From Mycobacteroides sp. CBMA 271 (GTDB taxonomy: Bacteria > Actinomycetota > Actinomycetes > Mycobacteriales > Mycobacteriaceae): a DNA stretch of 64,000 nt. The position numbers and the translations under genes are program-made. The stretch covers positions 124,001 through 188,000 of the forward strand of contig NZ_VTHB01000003.1 of NCBI RefSeq assembly GCF_009729205.1. Direction: 5' to 3'. Every line of letters starts with the position of its first letter. Within the stretch, counting starts at the first letter, position 1. This document shows positions 18,628-28,110 of this stretch, in pieces. The notes beneath the pieces are model-generated. The model made no database searches and was not told the origin of the DNA. It was given only the letters and a program-made list of their open reading frames with translations.

Positions 18628-20024
18628 ATGGCGCATATTCGGAGCTACGACACTCAGCGGAAGCGCAAAGGCAAGACCGTTCGCGTGAATCGGGTTGTCT
18701 GGCGCGAGCCCGTCACCGATGAGTTCGGCGTACCCATTCCGGGCGAGACACGCGCCCGCCAGGAGAACTACACGACGCGCGAGGATGCCGAGGTGCGCCG
18801 CGACGAGCTCAACGCCGCGAAGCGCACAAGCGGCACTACCGCCTTGGCGAAGGCCAAAGAGGCCGGTGAACAACCGTTCGGTTTCTACGCGCGGTTGTGT
18901 CTTGCCGCGCAGCAGTTCGGGTAGCAGGCGGCAAGCTCAAGCAGTCCACCCTCGATGAGTACGAGCGGTTGTTGCGGTGCTATTTGCTGGACGCATTCGG
19001 CCCGCGAGCGGTTGCGTCGATCACGTCAACCGACTGCGAAGAGTTCCGGGCACGGCTAGTCACCCAGGCCTCGCGGCAAGGCGACAAGAAACCGCTCACG
19101 CCCGGTAGCCGTAAGCACGCATGGGACATGCTGTGCCGAGTGCTTGCCTACACGATGAAGCAGCATGGGGCGATCCCAGCCAATCCCGCCGACGCAACGT
19201 ACAGCCCAAGCGCACGGGGCAGAGGCGACCATGAGAAGTTTGAGCACCGCCCGCTCACCGCCGGGCAAGTCGGGCAGCTCAGCGCTGCTATCGCGGGTGA
19301 AGTGGCGGACCTACCCGCCTACCCGGTGTACGCCCTCATGGTGCAGTTCTTGCCCTACAGCGGTTTACATGCTGCCGAGAACAGCGGCCTTGAGATTGGC
19401 GACCTCGTGTTCTCGCCGGGGCCGAAGTGTTCGGTGAACGTGCGCCGAACCAAGGAGCGTGACGATGGGCAATGGGTAGCGCGCACGCTCAAGTCCAAGA
19501 AGTCTCGGCGCACTGTTCCGCTGCAGGACTGGCTTGCGGAGCGTCTAGCCGCGTACCTCGCAGAGCACCGCATCGCGACGACCCGACTGCGCCGCTGTGG
19601 CCGTCACGGAAGAACGGAGGAGGCTATCGCGCAGCCGGGGAGAGCGGTACGCGGTGCCGCTGGATTGGTCCCAGCCGCTCGCGATGGGCGCGTTCTACGA
19701 CACCATTTTCCGCCCAGCCTTGGAAGCGATCGGCTTGCCGGCCACAGACCTGCCACGGCAGATGAGCCAGCGGTTCGCGGGGTACGGCTGCACGATCTGC
19801 GGCACACGTTCGCGGCGATGCAGCTTTCGGCGGGCGTCCATTTCATGCTGGTATCAAAGTGGCTGGGGCACAGCACATTCACACTCACACTCGATACCTA
19901 CGGCGACTACATCCTCGAAGAGGACGGCGGCGCACTAAACACCCTGCCGGAGCCACCGGTCCCGGCCCATGTCGCGGAGGGCACGAGCAACGTCGTGCCG
20001 CTACTCGGGCGACAGTTCAACTAA
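18628..20024 (+). pseudogene. Tyrosine recombinase (phage-type integrase), inactivated by frameshifts
   Basis: Integrase homology is spread over three frames in the order N-terminal arm-binding domain (18628 to about 18900), core-binding and first catalytic part (about 18900-19580), two short segments (about 19580-19640 and 19640-19775, with GGGYR and GERYAVPLDWSQPLAMGAF), then LHDLRHTFAAMQL and the Tyr segment TLDTYGDYI. Each step is a -1 change, four in all. In addition the first catalytic Arg, expected in SGLR, is His (SGLHAAE; codon CAT at 19368-19370). HxxR and the Tyr are intact. The gene cannot make an active enzyme as sequenced. Confidence 0.82.
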
Positions 20025-21046
20025 TCGGTGGCGCTCTCAGGAATTAGGCCGAGCGACGGTTCCGCTTGCTCAACCAGGTTGGTCGCCACTTCCAAGGCCT
20101 TTGTGGCGCTAGCTAGCGTCTGTTGGACACCGCTGTGAGCAGCCCCATTTCTCGGCTCTTGCAGGTCGTTCCTAAAGTTTGTTGGGACTACACCTGCGCC
20201 AAGCTCTTTCATGAGCTTTGATCGACCCTCAAGGGTTCTGCTTCGGCCGATTAGCGCATCACGGAGCACGCTGTCGGTTGTTGCCAAATCCTGGTCGAGT
20301 ATATCGGTCATTGCCAGTTCGGCGGCGGTCCCGGCGTCTATCACCGCCCGCCGGAAATCGCCCCTGGCGATGAGCGCACGCGCGTCTCGGATAAACATCC
20401 ACATGTCGGGCGGGGGCTGCCCGTCAGCGGCGAGCCTCATGCAGGCTTCTAGGGTGGTGACGTCAACCGGTGCCCCAGCTGTCTGGTTGTAGGCCTGCCC
20501 TGATCGTGCCACCCCTGCGTTGCGCCGACTCACGAAATCGCTTGCATCCCATATCCAGATCGGTTCGGCGCGTATGCCTCCGCTCTTTCTCCTGGTCGAT
20601 ATGTTGTGGGAAGTGATGATTTCAAGCCAGGAGCTAAACAACTCCCACCAGTCGTCGATCTCTTCCATCGCGGACCAGGCTGTGGAGCTGAAAGACGCAC
20701 CCGCCGGAAACTCAACAAGGAACTCGATGCGCCATCTGTCGACCCGAGCCGTAATCGGAAGTTGACTGCCATCGGGCGCATTTTCCCACGCCGTGATCAC
20801 TCCCCACTTGAAGTCCCCCTCCTGCTCTTTCAGGTCTGCGGGACTCGTTGCGTTCGCCTGCCATTCGGGAGCAACGAGTTGAAGGTCGTAGTCGAAGCGC
20901 GGCAGCGTCACGACCAGATCTAATGACTTCGTCTTTGTGTTGAAAGATTGGCCGACGCAGTCTGCGACGACGGGAACACCAGCGCCGCAGGCGACGTGTC
21001 CTTCAACTAGACGTATATCGGCGTTGCCGGATGGCGTAACCGTCAA
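20021..21046 (-). CDS. Island-encoded protein with C-terminal HEPN-like domain (RxxxxH)
   Basis: A 341-residue protein. Residues 1-200 are not recognised (beta-rich, with a Trp-rich segment near 125-145). Residues about 213-330 are all-helical and resemble HEPN domains. Helix RRAVIDAGTAAELAM is followed by the motif R299-N-G-A-A-H304, which fits the HEPN ribonuclease pattern R-polar-xxx-H. HEPN proteins are common RNase effectors in toxin-antitoxin and abortive-infection systems. It is the downstream member of a two-gene cassette (4-base overlap) within an integrated island. A role in phage defence is inference. Confidence 0.68.
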   Translation of the reverse strand: MTVTPSGNADIRLVEGHVACGAGVPVVADCVGQSFNTKTKSLDLVVTLPRFDYDLQLVAPEWQANATSPADLKEQEGDFKWGVITAWENAPDGSQLPITARVDRWRIEFLVEFPAGASFSSTAWSAMEEIDDWWELFSSWLEIITSHNISTRRKSGGIRAEPIWIWDASDFVSRRNAGVARSGQAYNQTAGAPVDVTTLEACMRLAADGQPPPDMWMFIRDARALIARGDFRRAVIDAGTAAELAMTDILDQDLATTDSVLRDALIGRSRTLEGRSKLMKELGAGVVPTNFRNDLQEPRNGAAHSGVQQTLASATKALEVATNLVEQAEPSLGLIPESATD

Positions 21047-21612
21047 CGGTGGCCATCGAAGCGAATAACGGCTTCAGGGAGGAACGTCATCGTGATCACC
21101 TTTTTCGGGTTCCACATGCTTTGTCCTCTCACCTCGATAACCTCTCGATTGAGTTCGTCGTCCTGAACGCGACGGTATGTCCCGAGCAGGTACTTCTCCG
21201 TAGACCCATGGGGGTCATTGAATTCGACCTGAAGCCACTTCCACATCTCGTCACCGCGAACCAAACGGAACTCGCTTCCCGGCAGCGGCTCATCGGGCTG
21301 TACAAGCCTGTCGATCGACTCCCACGGGTGAGCAGGCTTCTCGAAGAGTCCAGCCCCGCCTCGAACAAGTTCTCCATTGATCACGATCATCCCCGCCGGT
21401 GGTGGGTCGTCGCGGATATCGGTAATCCTGCCGTGCATTGCCGCCTGCTTCGACGGGTCGTCTGGGTCTGGTACCAGAATCTCGTCGCCTGGCCTCAAAG
21501 ACCGAGCTGCGGTGCGGCGAATCGGCCAGAACTGGACCGGCTCGCCGTCCGGAGTCTCGCCGAACACTTCAATGCCCTCCCGATTGTTCGAACCTTGTCC
21601 AAATGCTCTCAT
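21043..21612 (-). CDS. Island-encoded partner protein of the HEPN gene, unknown function
   Basis: A 189-residue soluble protein, not recognised. It is predicted mainly beta, with two segments that look like small barrels (residues about 12-75, with RPGDEILVPDPDD, and about 95-185). There are no transmembrane helices and no obvious catalytic motif. ATG 21612 opens the cassette; its stop overlaps the start of the HEPN gene by 4 bases, so the two are probably made together. It could act as a sensor, antitoxin or specificity subunit. Confidence 0.65.
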   Translation of the reverse strand: MRAFGQGSNNREGIEVFGETPDGEPVQFWPIRRTAARSLRPGDEILVPDPDDPSKQAAMHGRITDIRDDPPPAGMIVINGELVRGGAGLFEKPAHPWESIDRLVQPDEPLPGSEFRLVRGDEMWKWLQVEFNDPHGSTEKYLLGTYRRVQDDELNREVIEVRGQSMWNPKKVITMTFLPEAVIRFDGHR

Positions 21613-21825
21613 CCCGGTGAGACATGAACATCCGATTTCGCCCGGCCCACGCCCTAGCTAACCCGCTCGTCCCGGCGTTTTTCCGGCGACCGAGGGCGAT
21701 ATGGGGCCGTACCGAAGGCGTACCGTTACCGTACCGGCAACGGCCTAATGCATTCTCTTGCAGCGGTTTTGCTACCTTCTGTGAACCCGTTTCACCTGGT
21801 CGCGCTACGCGGCCAGTACGTTCTC

Positions 21826-21860
21826 AAAATCCGCCAAGTGTCGGCTCGAGTCCGACTGGG
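21826..21860 (+). repeat. Right attachment site (attR) of the genomic island
   Basis: Second copy of the tRNA 3' segment, 34/35 identical to 17088-17122. It is not part of a tRNA: the sequence to its left (21781-21825) does not fold as the 5' half. It is therefore the displaced end of the original target and marks the right border of the island. Confidence 0.82.
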
Positions 21861-22234
21861 CGCACACCGTATCGCCTGATCGGGGTGCTTAGGAGACAGT
21901 TGGGCAGTGTCGGCGGCCCCGAAACATTGGTTGTGAGAGAGGGCTGCCCCAGCTTGCGAACGCGCACACATGTACGAGTTCGGGGCAAGGCATGCACGCG
22001 CAGCACTGACCGGCGAGCGACTCGACCTGATGGGATGTCCGGCTAAATCGGCTCAGATGAACGCTATTGCGCCAGCGTTCCGCAGACGATCGCGGAAACC
22101 CTCGACGATGCTTGCGCGACGCTGTGTTTCCCGCGTTCGGCGGAGGCTCGCCGCCGATTCAGCCGCGGTCCTAGCTCACATACGAAGAGGCATAAAACCT
22201 GTACAGCGGGCCCGTCGCGGTCATACATTGAGCC
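21861..22234. other. Non-coding stretch right of the island
   Basis: No reading frame with convincing coding character is seen between attR and the monooxygenase gene. A TACATT hexamer at 22224-22229 could be the -10 of that gene, 5 bases before its GTG. The segment may contain eroded remains of the original insertion target. Confidence 0.4.
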
Positions 22235-23479
22235 GTGGAGCCAAGACGGCTCACGAGCCGACCCACGAAGCTGACGCCAGCAGCGAAGGCACCCTCGTTG
22301 CGGGTTCTGGTCGTCGGCGCCGGTGTCGGCGGAATCTCCATCGCTCGGGGGCTATTGCGGGACGGCCACGACGTCACCGTCTACGAGCGGCGTCCGGATA
22401 TCCAGGCCGGTGGCGGTGCGGTGACCATCTGGTCGAACGGCGCCACGGTGCTGAGGCAGCTGGGCGTGGATATGGACGGGGCCGGCCAGCAGCTGTCGAC
22501 CGTGCGGGTCATGACCTCGACAGGGCACCCGCTGGCCGCATTGGACGTGGCCACGATCGCAGACCGGCTGGGCGAGCCGGTTCGGATGGTCCCGCGCCAA
22601 GACCTGCTTGATCGGCTACTGAAAGGCTTTCCGGCGGAACGTATCCGGTGCAATGCCCGGGTCGTCGACGTGGCCGACAGGTGCGGCGGGGCGCGGGTCG
22701 AGTTCGCGGACGGCAGCGCGGCCGAAGGTGACCTGGTGATCGGCGCCGACGGTCGGCATTCGATGGTTCGCGATGCCGTCGGCGCAGACCACGCGGAGCC
22801 GACCGGCTGGTGCAGCTGGCAGGGGCTGGCAACCCTTCCGAATGGCGCCGATGAGCACGTCGCCTTCGTCGTTATCGGTGAGCGCGGAAATCTCGGGCTT
22901 TGGCCGGCCGGAGGCTCCGATGTGCAGTGGTGGTTCGACCTGCCCTGGTCGTCCGGCTTTGTCAGGCCGGAACACCCGATCGACATGATCCGGTCCACGT
23001 TCACCGGGTGGTCCGAGCCCGTCGATCGCGTGCTTGCGATGCTCACCGACGACGATCTGGCCCATTCGCCCTATCCCCATTTCCGACATCCCATTCCCGG
23101 GCCGGGCCACGGCGCGTTGACCCTGCTCGGCGATGCGGCCCACACCATGCCGCCGACCTTCGCGCAGGGGACCAACCAGGCACTGCTCGACACGATGGTG
23201 CTGTGCAAGGCGCTTTCGGAATTCCAGCGCGGTACCGATACTGACTTGCCCGACGCGCTGCGCTGGTATGAGAAGACCCGCCGACGCCGCGCTGCGGCCG
23301 TGTCCCGGGTTGCCTCGCTGCAGATTTCGCACGGTGAGGCCGTGCTGCGGACGGCGGCGATGGTCTCGGACCGGTTCATGACGTGGGCGCTAGCGACGTT
23401 CCTACAGTCGGTGAGTCACCGTCGGATGGCTGCCGACATCAACCGGGGCACTGCAGCCGATACGATCTGCCGGCCGTGA
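22235..23479 (+). CDS. FAD-dependent monooxygenase (PHBH/TetX superfamily)
   Basis: A 414-residue group A flavoprotein hydroxylase of unknown substrate. The N-terminal FAD-binding GxGxxG is seen in VVGAGVGGISIARGL. The DG motif (IGADGRHSMVR, about residue 170) and the GD motif (LLGDAAHTMPP, about residue 300) are both present, followed by a C-terminal helix. GTG 22235 lacks a ribosome site. The protein is soluble, without a signal peptide. Its stop overlaps the next ATG by one base; the downstream DUF4389 and methyltransferase genes are coupled to it. Confidence 0.88.
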   Translation: MEPRRLTSRPTKLTPAAKAPSLRVLVVGAGVGGISIARGLLRDGHDVTVYERRPDIQAGGGAVTIWSNGATVLRQLGVDMDGAGQQLSTVRVMTSTGHPLAALDVATIADRLGEPVRMVPRQDLLDRLLKGFPAERIRCNARVVDVADRCGGARVEFADGSAAEGDLVIGADGRHSMVRDAVGADHAEPTGWCSWQGLATLPNGADEHVAFVVIGERGNLGLWPAGGSDVQWWFDLPWSSGFVRPEHPIDMIRSTFTGWSEPVDRVLAMLTDDDLAHSPYPHFRHPIPGPGHGALTLLGDAAHTMPPTFAQGTNQALLDTMVLCKALSEFQRGTDTDLPDALRWYEKTRRRRAAAVSRVASLQISHGEAVLRTAAMVSDRFMTWALATFLQSVSHRRMAADINRGTAADTICRP

Positions 23480-24078
23480 TGACCCTGCCGGACAACGCCG
23501 TCCGTGTGCGCGGCGCGATCGACGCGCCCTCGCGCTGGCTCTTTATCGTCAAATGGTGCGTGCTGGCGGTTCCGCACTACCCGATATTGATCGTCCTGTA
23601 CGTGGTGTATCCGGTACTGACCGTCATCGCCGGTATCGCAATCTTGTTCACCGGGCGATATCCGCGGACCATCTTCGATTTCAACGTCGGGGTGCTGCGC
23701 TGGTCCTGGCGGGTCATGAACTACCGGTTTCCGATGAACAGCACCGATCAGTACCCGCCCTTCACGCTCGCCGCGCGGCCCGACTATCCCGGCGAGCTCG
23801 AGGTCGACTATCCGGAACGACTCACCCAGTGGGTGGTGCTGGTGAAGCTGTTACTGGCACTGCCGCAGATCATCATCTGCTGGGCTATGGAGCCATTGCT
23901 GCAGGTGCTGGCCGTGATTTCCGCGGTGAGGTTGTTGGCCAGCGGCACGGTGTCGCCGGGCATGTTCGACCTCATCATGGGAATCGTGCGCTGGCGTTAC
24001 CGGGTGGCCGTGTACGTCTCGTTGATGCGCGACGAATATCCACCGTTCCGAATGGACTTGGGCGGCGGCGACACATGA
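23479..24078 (+). CDS. DUF4389 membrane protein
   Basis: A 199-residue membrane protein built of two similar halves. Each half has a hydrophobic segment (about residues 20-55 and 115-155) followed by a WRYRVxxY-type block (VLRWSWRVMNYRFPM; IVRWRYRVAVYVSLM) and the motif YPPF (TDQYPPF; DEYPPF). This internal duplication is typical of DUF4389, whose function is unknown. It is translationally coupled at both ends (TGATG at the start, ATGA at the end) to the monooxygenase and the methyltransferase. Confidence 0.85.
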   Translation: MTLPDNAVRVRGAIDAPSRWLFIVKWCVLAVPHYPILIVLYVVYPVLTVIAGIAILFTGRYPRTIFDFNVGVLRWSWRVMNYRFPMNSTDQYPPFTLAARPDYPGELEVDYPERLTQWVVLVKLLLALPQIIICWAMEPLLQVLAVISAVRLLASGTVSPGMFDLIMGIVRWRYRVAVYVSLMRDEYPPFRMDLGGGDT

Positions 24079-24698
24079 AGCATCGTAATCCATTGTTCCC
24101 GTATGTATATCGGCTCGGCATGCCGATTTTCGACCGACTGTTTTATCGCCGGTACCGGCGGGAGGCGATGAGCCTTGCCGTCGGCAGGCTGCTGATCGTG
24201 GGCGTTGGCCCGGGAACCGACCTCATGTTTCTTCCGCCCGCGGTGACATCGGTCGCGGCGATCGAGCCGGAGGCGGCGATGCGCCGGATGGCCGGCACCC
24301 TTGCGCGCCGCCGCGGCGTTGACGTCGACATCCTCGATGGGGTCGGGGAGTCGATACCGTTCCCGGACAACAGTTTCGACTCGGTGCATGTCGGGCTGGT
24401 GTTGTGCTCGGTCGACGATGTGGCGGCGACCCTCGGTGAGATCCGTCGGGTGCTCGCACCGGGAGGCAGGTTGGTGGTTCTTGAGCATGTCCGCGGGGAC
24501 GGTGTGATGGGGTGGTTCCAGGATCTGATCGCCACGCCGTGGTCATGGTTGGCGTCCGGGTGCGAACCGAACCGCCGGACCGTCGAAGCGATTGCCGCAG
24601 CCGGATTCGATACCGGGGGATTGCGCAGCGTTCGACGAACTCTGGTGCCGCCGCCGTGCACACCTCACCTGCAAGGCGTCGCAACCGTCGCCGAATAG
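24075..24698 (+). CDS. Class I SAM-dependent methyltransferase
   Basis: A 207-residue protein of the UbiE/Methyltransf_11 type. SAM-binding motif I is LLIVGVGPGTDLMFL; the acidic residue after strand 2 is in AAIEPEAAM; motif IV-V region is SFDSVHVGLVLCSVDD, followed by RVLAPGGRLVVLEHV. The N-terminus is aromatic and basic and may touch the membrane. It is the last gene of the monooxygenase-DUF4389-methyltransferase operon, which points to oxidation and methylation of a hydrophobic small molecule (inference). Confidence 0.85.
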   Translation: MKHRNPLFPYVYRLGMPIFDRLFYRRYRREAMSLAVGRLLIVGVGPGTDLMFLPPAVTSVAAIEPEAAMRRMAGTLARRRGVDVDILDGVGESIPFPDNSFDSVHVGLVLCSVDDVAATLGEIRRVLAPGGRLVVLEHVRGDGVMGWFQDLIATPWSWLASGCEPNRRTVEAIAAAGFDTGGLRSVRRTLVPPPCTPHLQGVATVAE

Positions 24699-24700
24699 TG

Positions 24701-27208
24701 TTATTCGACGCTGACGGCCTCGATGATGTTGAGTCGCGCCGCGCGCCGTGCGGGCGGGATGGAGCCGAGCAGACTGATCGCCAGCGCGCCCGCGGTGAAG
24801 ACCAGCGCCATGGGGCTTGGACGGAAGGTGACGTTGAAGTTCATGATGTTGCCGCTGACAAGGCTGAACAGCCACTGATCGACCACACCGACCAGCAGCC
24901 CCACGCTGCCGCCCACGATGCCGATGGCCGCGGCCTCGGCAAGAACCATGCCCAAGGTGTACCGGCGGCTGGATCCCATCGCCCGCAGTACACCGATTTC
25001 CCGCCGCCGTTCGAGTACCGAGAGCGTCAACGTGTTCAGCAGCGCAACCGCGGCGACGAACACCACGATGATCCATACGGCGTTGGCGATCAGCATGCTT
25101 TGGTGCAGTGGGGCTTCCAGGCCGGCCAACGCGGTGCGGCCGTCGTACACGTAGTTAGGTGCGGGCACCGCACCGCGGACGCCGGCCAGCAGCCGCCCCG
25201 GATCTGCGCCGTCGACGGCGTTGATTTGAAGTGTCGTCGTGCCCGGGCGGTCAAACCATGCCCGCAGGTGATCCAGGCTCATCCCGACGGTGCCGATGAC
25301 CGTCGAGAAGTAGGGCACCAGGGCCAACACGGGCGTGCGCTGTGGGCCGTGGGGCGTTTGCAACTCCAGTTCGTCGCCCACTTGGACGCTGAGAGTCTTG
25401 CCCAGGTTCTGTGAGAGCACCACGCCCCGGCCGTCCAGCACTTCGTGACGTACGTGTTCGTCGAGCGCACGGAAAAGCGGATCGTGGGTGCCGGGGGAGA
25501 AGCCATTGAGCATCACGCGCGTGCCGCCGATGACGGCGAATCCGGACGCGCCTTCGACGACGTTCGCGACCCCCGGAACCGCTGCCACCTTCTCGGTAAG
25601 ACCTTGCGGCAGCAGGTCAGTGGGGTAGCGATCGGGCAAGTTTGCGCTCACCCAGACGTCGACATCGGCGACCGGCGCGAAGATGTCACGCGCAGATCGG
25701 ATCATGTCGTTGTTCGTCCCGGTGATTACCACGGTGGTGACCACGGCGATGAGCACGGTCATCACGGTGGCCCACACCCGCCGCGGCGCACGTCGGACCG
25801 TCGCCGCCGCGAGCGCCCCGGGTGAACCGAACATTCGAGCCACTGTGGCAGTCGCGTTCACGATGGGTCCGGTGAGCGCGAAGCCCAGCGCAATCTCGGC
25901 AGTGAACAGCGCCGCGATCGCGACAAAGGCGAGCGACCCCGGTTGGTAGAACACGGTCAGCATCGACGCGGCCAGCACCGCCACGGCCACGACCCCGCTG
26001 GCGATACGCAGCCAACGCGGCACATTGTCGGCCACGGAAACTCCAACGGGTGCAAGCGCTTCGATCGGCGATACCTTGTACACCTGCCGCGCAGCCATTG
26101 CCGATGCGGCCACACTGGTGAGTACCGTCGCAGCGACGGCAGCCGGGATCGCGTAGTCGGGCAGCCAGTACTCGATACGGGCTTCGAGCCCTTGAGTCAC
26201 CGTCGGCGGCAAACGGCCAATCGCCAGGCGGCCCAGTACTATTCCGAGGGCTGACCCGATGGCGCCGCCGATCACACCGAGGATCGCGGCCTCGGCGAGC
26301 ATATCGCGAACGATCGTGACGCGGCGACCGCCGATTGCGCGCAGCATCGAGATGACCGGGCGGCGTTGGGCTATCGCCATGGTCATCGTGGTGTAGATAA
26401 GGAACGCCCCGACCACCAACGCGACCGCCGCACCCATCAGGGCCATGTAGTTCATGAGCTTGACGCCGTCGCCGGCACGCGCGGCCCGCAGACTCGGGTC
26501 AGCGACGATCGCCCGGCTGTTCACCGCGGCGGTGACCTTGTCGCGAACCGCGGCGAGATCCGCCCCCGGTTTTGTGGTGATCAGAATCGAATCGAGCTGC
26601 CCTTGCCGTCCAGTGACATTCTGCGCCAACGGTAGCGGGGCAAGCACATAGTGCCCACCGTTGAGATCCGCGAGTTGCTTGCCCGTGAGCACTTCGTCGA
26701 CGGTGACCGCACCCGAGCCGAGCCGGAACTTCTCGCCTTTCGTGTGGCCGACGGCCGGCCCGACCTGAACACCGCCGGCCGCCCGTGATGGCGCGTCAAC
26801 CTTCACCCCGACAGCATCTTTCAGGGCGCCTTCCAACGCGGAACTGCGATCGTCGGCGCCGAACAGCAAAACTGGTTCCGAATCTGTGGGTGCGGACATC
26901 CGTATCATCGGTGCTGCAGTCGCCACGCCAGGGATCTTGGCGACATCGGCCAGTACCGCTTCAGGGAATCCCGCGTCGGTGATACCCGATACCTCGAGCG
27001 CGGCGACGCCGGCGACTCCGTCCGCCAACCGGTTGACCGATCCGGTGATCGACCCGAAGATGCCGAATATTGCCACGAGATACATTGCAGAAACAGCCAT
27101 TACGGCGATCGAGGCGATGGTGCGTCGACGATGTACGGTCAGCTCGCGCAGACTGAACACACGTAGCCTGCTCGCTGCGGCGGCGATGGTGTGTCCGGGG
27201 CGTTTCAC
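24701..27208 (-). CDS. ABC exporter permease, FtsX/MacB type
   Basis: An 835-residue membrane protein. An N-terminal helix (about residues 30-50) is followed by a periplasmic MacB-like domain, an FtsX domain with three helices (about 255-375), two central helices, a second large extracytoplasmic domain and a final FtsX triplet (about 710-830, with [22 protein letters not shown]). The layout matches lipoprotein- or peptide-exporting type VII ABC systems. It overlaps the ATPase gene by 4 bases. The substrate is unknown. Confidence 0.9.
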   Translation of the reverse strand: MKRPGHTIAAAASRLRVFSLRELTVHRRRTIASIAVMAVSAMYLVAIFGIFGSITGSVNRLADGVAGVAALEVSGITDAGFPEAVLADVAKIPGVATAAPMIRMSAPTDSEPVLLFGADDRSSALEGALKDAVGVKVDAPSRAAGGVQVGPAVGHTKGEKFRLGSGAVTVDEVLTGKQLADLNGGHYVLAPLPLAQNVTGRQGQLDSILITTKPGADLAAVRDKVTAAVNSRAIVADPSLRAARAGDGVKLMNYMALMGAAVALVVGAFLIYTTMTMAIAQRRPVISMLRAIGGRRVTIVRDMLAEAAILGVIGGAIGSALGIVLGRLAIGRLPPTVTQGLEARIEYWLPDYAIPAAVAATVLTSVAASAMAARQVYKVSPIEALAPVGVSVADNVPRWLRIASGVVAVAVLAASMLTVFYQPGSLAFVAIAALFTAEIALGFALTGPIVNATATVARMFGSPGALAAATVRRAPRRVWATVMTVLIAVVTTVVITGTNNDMIRSARDIFAPVADVDVWVSANLPDRYPTDLLPQGLTEKVAAVPGVANVVEGASGFAVIGGTRVMLNGFSPGTHDPLFRALDEHVRHEVLDGRGVVLSQNLGKTLSVQVGDELELQTPHGPQRTPVLALVPYFSTVIGTVGMSLDHLRAWFDRPGTTTLQINAVDGADPGRLLAGVRGAVPAPNYVYDGRTALAGLEAPLHQSMLIANAVWIIVVFVAAVALLNTLTLSVLERRREIGVLRAMGSSRRYTLGMVLAEAAAIGIVGGSVGLLVGVVDQWLFSLVSGNIMNFNVTFRPSPMALVFTAGALAISLLGSIPPARRAARLNIIEAVSVE

Positions 27209-27942
27209 CCTGGAGCCACCGACATCTCGTCGGAACCGAGCCGACCGTCTTGCAGCGTGATGACCCGGTCGGTCGCTGCGGCGGCCTCCGCGTTGTGGGT
27301 CACCATCACTACCATGCGGCCGGCACCTTCCTCGTGGGCGACTTCGTTGAGGAGGGTCAGGATGGCGGTGCCCGTGGTGGAATCCAGGTTCCCGGTGGGT
27401 TCGTCGGCAAGGATCAGTGGTGGGTCCATCATCATGGCTCGCGCCACCGCGACTCGTTGCATCTCGCCGCCGGATAGTTCGGCCGGCCGGTGTTCGGTCC
27501 GCTTACCGAGGCCGACCCGCTCCAGTAGTCGAACCGCATCCGGTTTGACCTTGCCCAGCCGGATGCCGTCGAGCAGTTTGGGGACCGCCACGTTCTCCCA
27601 CGCGGACAGCGTCGGCAGCAGGTTGAAGAACTGAAAAACGAACCCGACCCGATGATGGCGGAACTCGGACTGTTGCTCATCGCGGAGGCTGCCGATCTCC
27701 TCACCGTCGAAGGTGATCGATCCCGAGTCGGGGGAGTCCAACGCCCCAAGCAGATGCAGCAAGGTGCTTTTCCCTGCCCCCGATGGCCCGACGATCGACA
27801 CGAACTGGCCGCCGGCCAGGCGGAGGCTAACCTCGTTGAGCGCACGCACCGTCTGCCCACCAACCCTGTACTCGCGCACTATGTTGCGGAGTTCGATGGT
27901 CAGTTCGCGCTGGGGCGTATCGGCAGTGTCCAGTTGTCTCAT
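27205..27942 (-). CDS. ABC transporter ATP-binding protein (LolD/MacB type)
   Basis: A 245-residue ATPase pairing with the FtsX-type permease. Walker A is GPSGAGKST, the Q-loop lies in [18 protein letters not shown], the signature is [16 protein letters not shown] and Walker B is [15 protein letters not shown] 27942 follows GGAGG by 5 bases. The longer in-frame upstream start at 28071 is rejected because it has no ribosome site and lacks family similarity. Confidence 0.93.
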   Translation of the reverse strand: MRQLDTADTPQRELTIELRNIVREYRVGGQTVRALNEVSLRLAGGQFVSIVGPSGAGKSTLLHLLGALDSPDSGSITFDGEEIGSLRDEQQSEFRHHRVGFVFQFFNLLPTLSAWENVAVPKLLDGIRLGKVKPDAVRLLERVGLGKRTEHRPAELSGGEMQRVAVARAMMMDPPLILADEPTGNLDSTTGTAILTLLNEVAHEEGAGRMVVMVTHNAEAAAATDRVITLQDGRLGSDEMSVAPG

Positions 27943-28110
27943 GGTGGCCTCCGCGAGACCGGGTTGCCCGGCGCGCGGCAGCGCTGTCGGGTATCCGGAG
28001 CTTACTCCCGTCGTCCTCTCAGAATATGGGCTTATGTGGGGGTTTTTGGCCAAACACGCGCCCGCTCGCAACGTCGACCGCCGAGCACCAGTTCATGCAA
28101 GATTGGTGCC

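Larger units (their letters stand above)
17088..21860. mobile_element. 4.7-kb tRNA-integrated genomic island with decayed integrase
   Basis: The element is bounded by 35-base direct repeats (34/35 identical). It contains a coiled-coil protein gene (17324-18346), a tyrosine recombinase pseudogene (18628-20024) and a two-gene minus-strand cassette including a HEPN-type protein (20021-21612). The flanks are ordinary chromosomal genes. No capsid, replication or conjugation gene is present, so this is a remnant, a satellite-like element or a minimal defence island. By eye its GC bias at third positions is weaker than in neighbouring genes. Confidence 0.8.

Noticed and set aside
18482..18688. Plus-strand frame of 68 codons before the integrase
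   Set aside because: Arg-rich shadow; a different frame in the same stretch has more protein-like content and is recorded as a possible fragment.
22235..23479. Identification as a TetX tetracycline-inactivating enzyme
   Set aside because: It has only the general flavin hydroxylase motifs; nothing seen distinguishes TetX from other group A monooxygenases.
24512..25414. Plus-strand 300-codon frame
   Set aside because: Its first part lies inside the methyltransferase gene in another frame and the rest is antisense to the ABC permease; the composition is Arg/His/Gly-rich, as in shadow frames.
27652..28110. N-terminal extension of the CoA-transferase frame by 153 codons
   Set aside because: It runs antisense through the ABC ATPase gene; the family sequence begins at ATG 28111.
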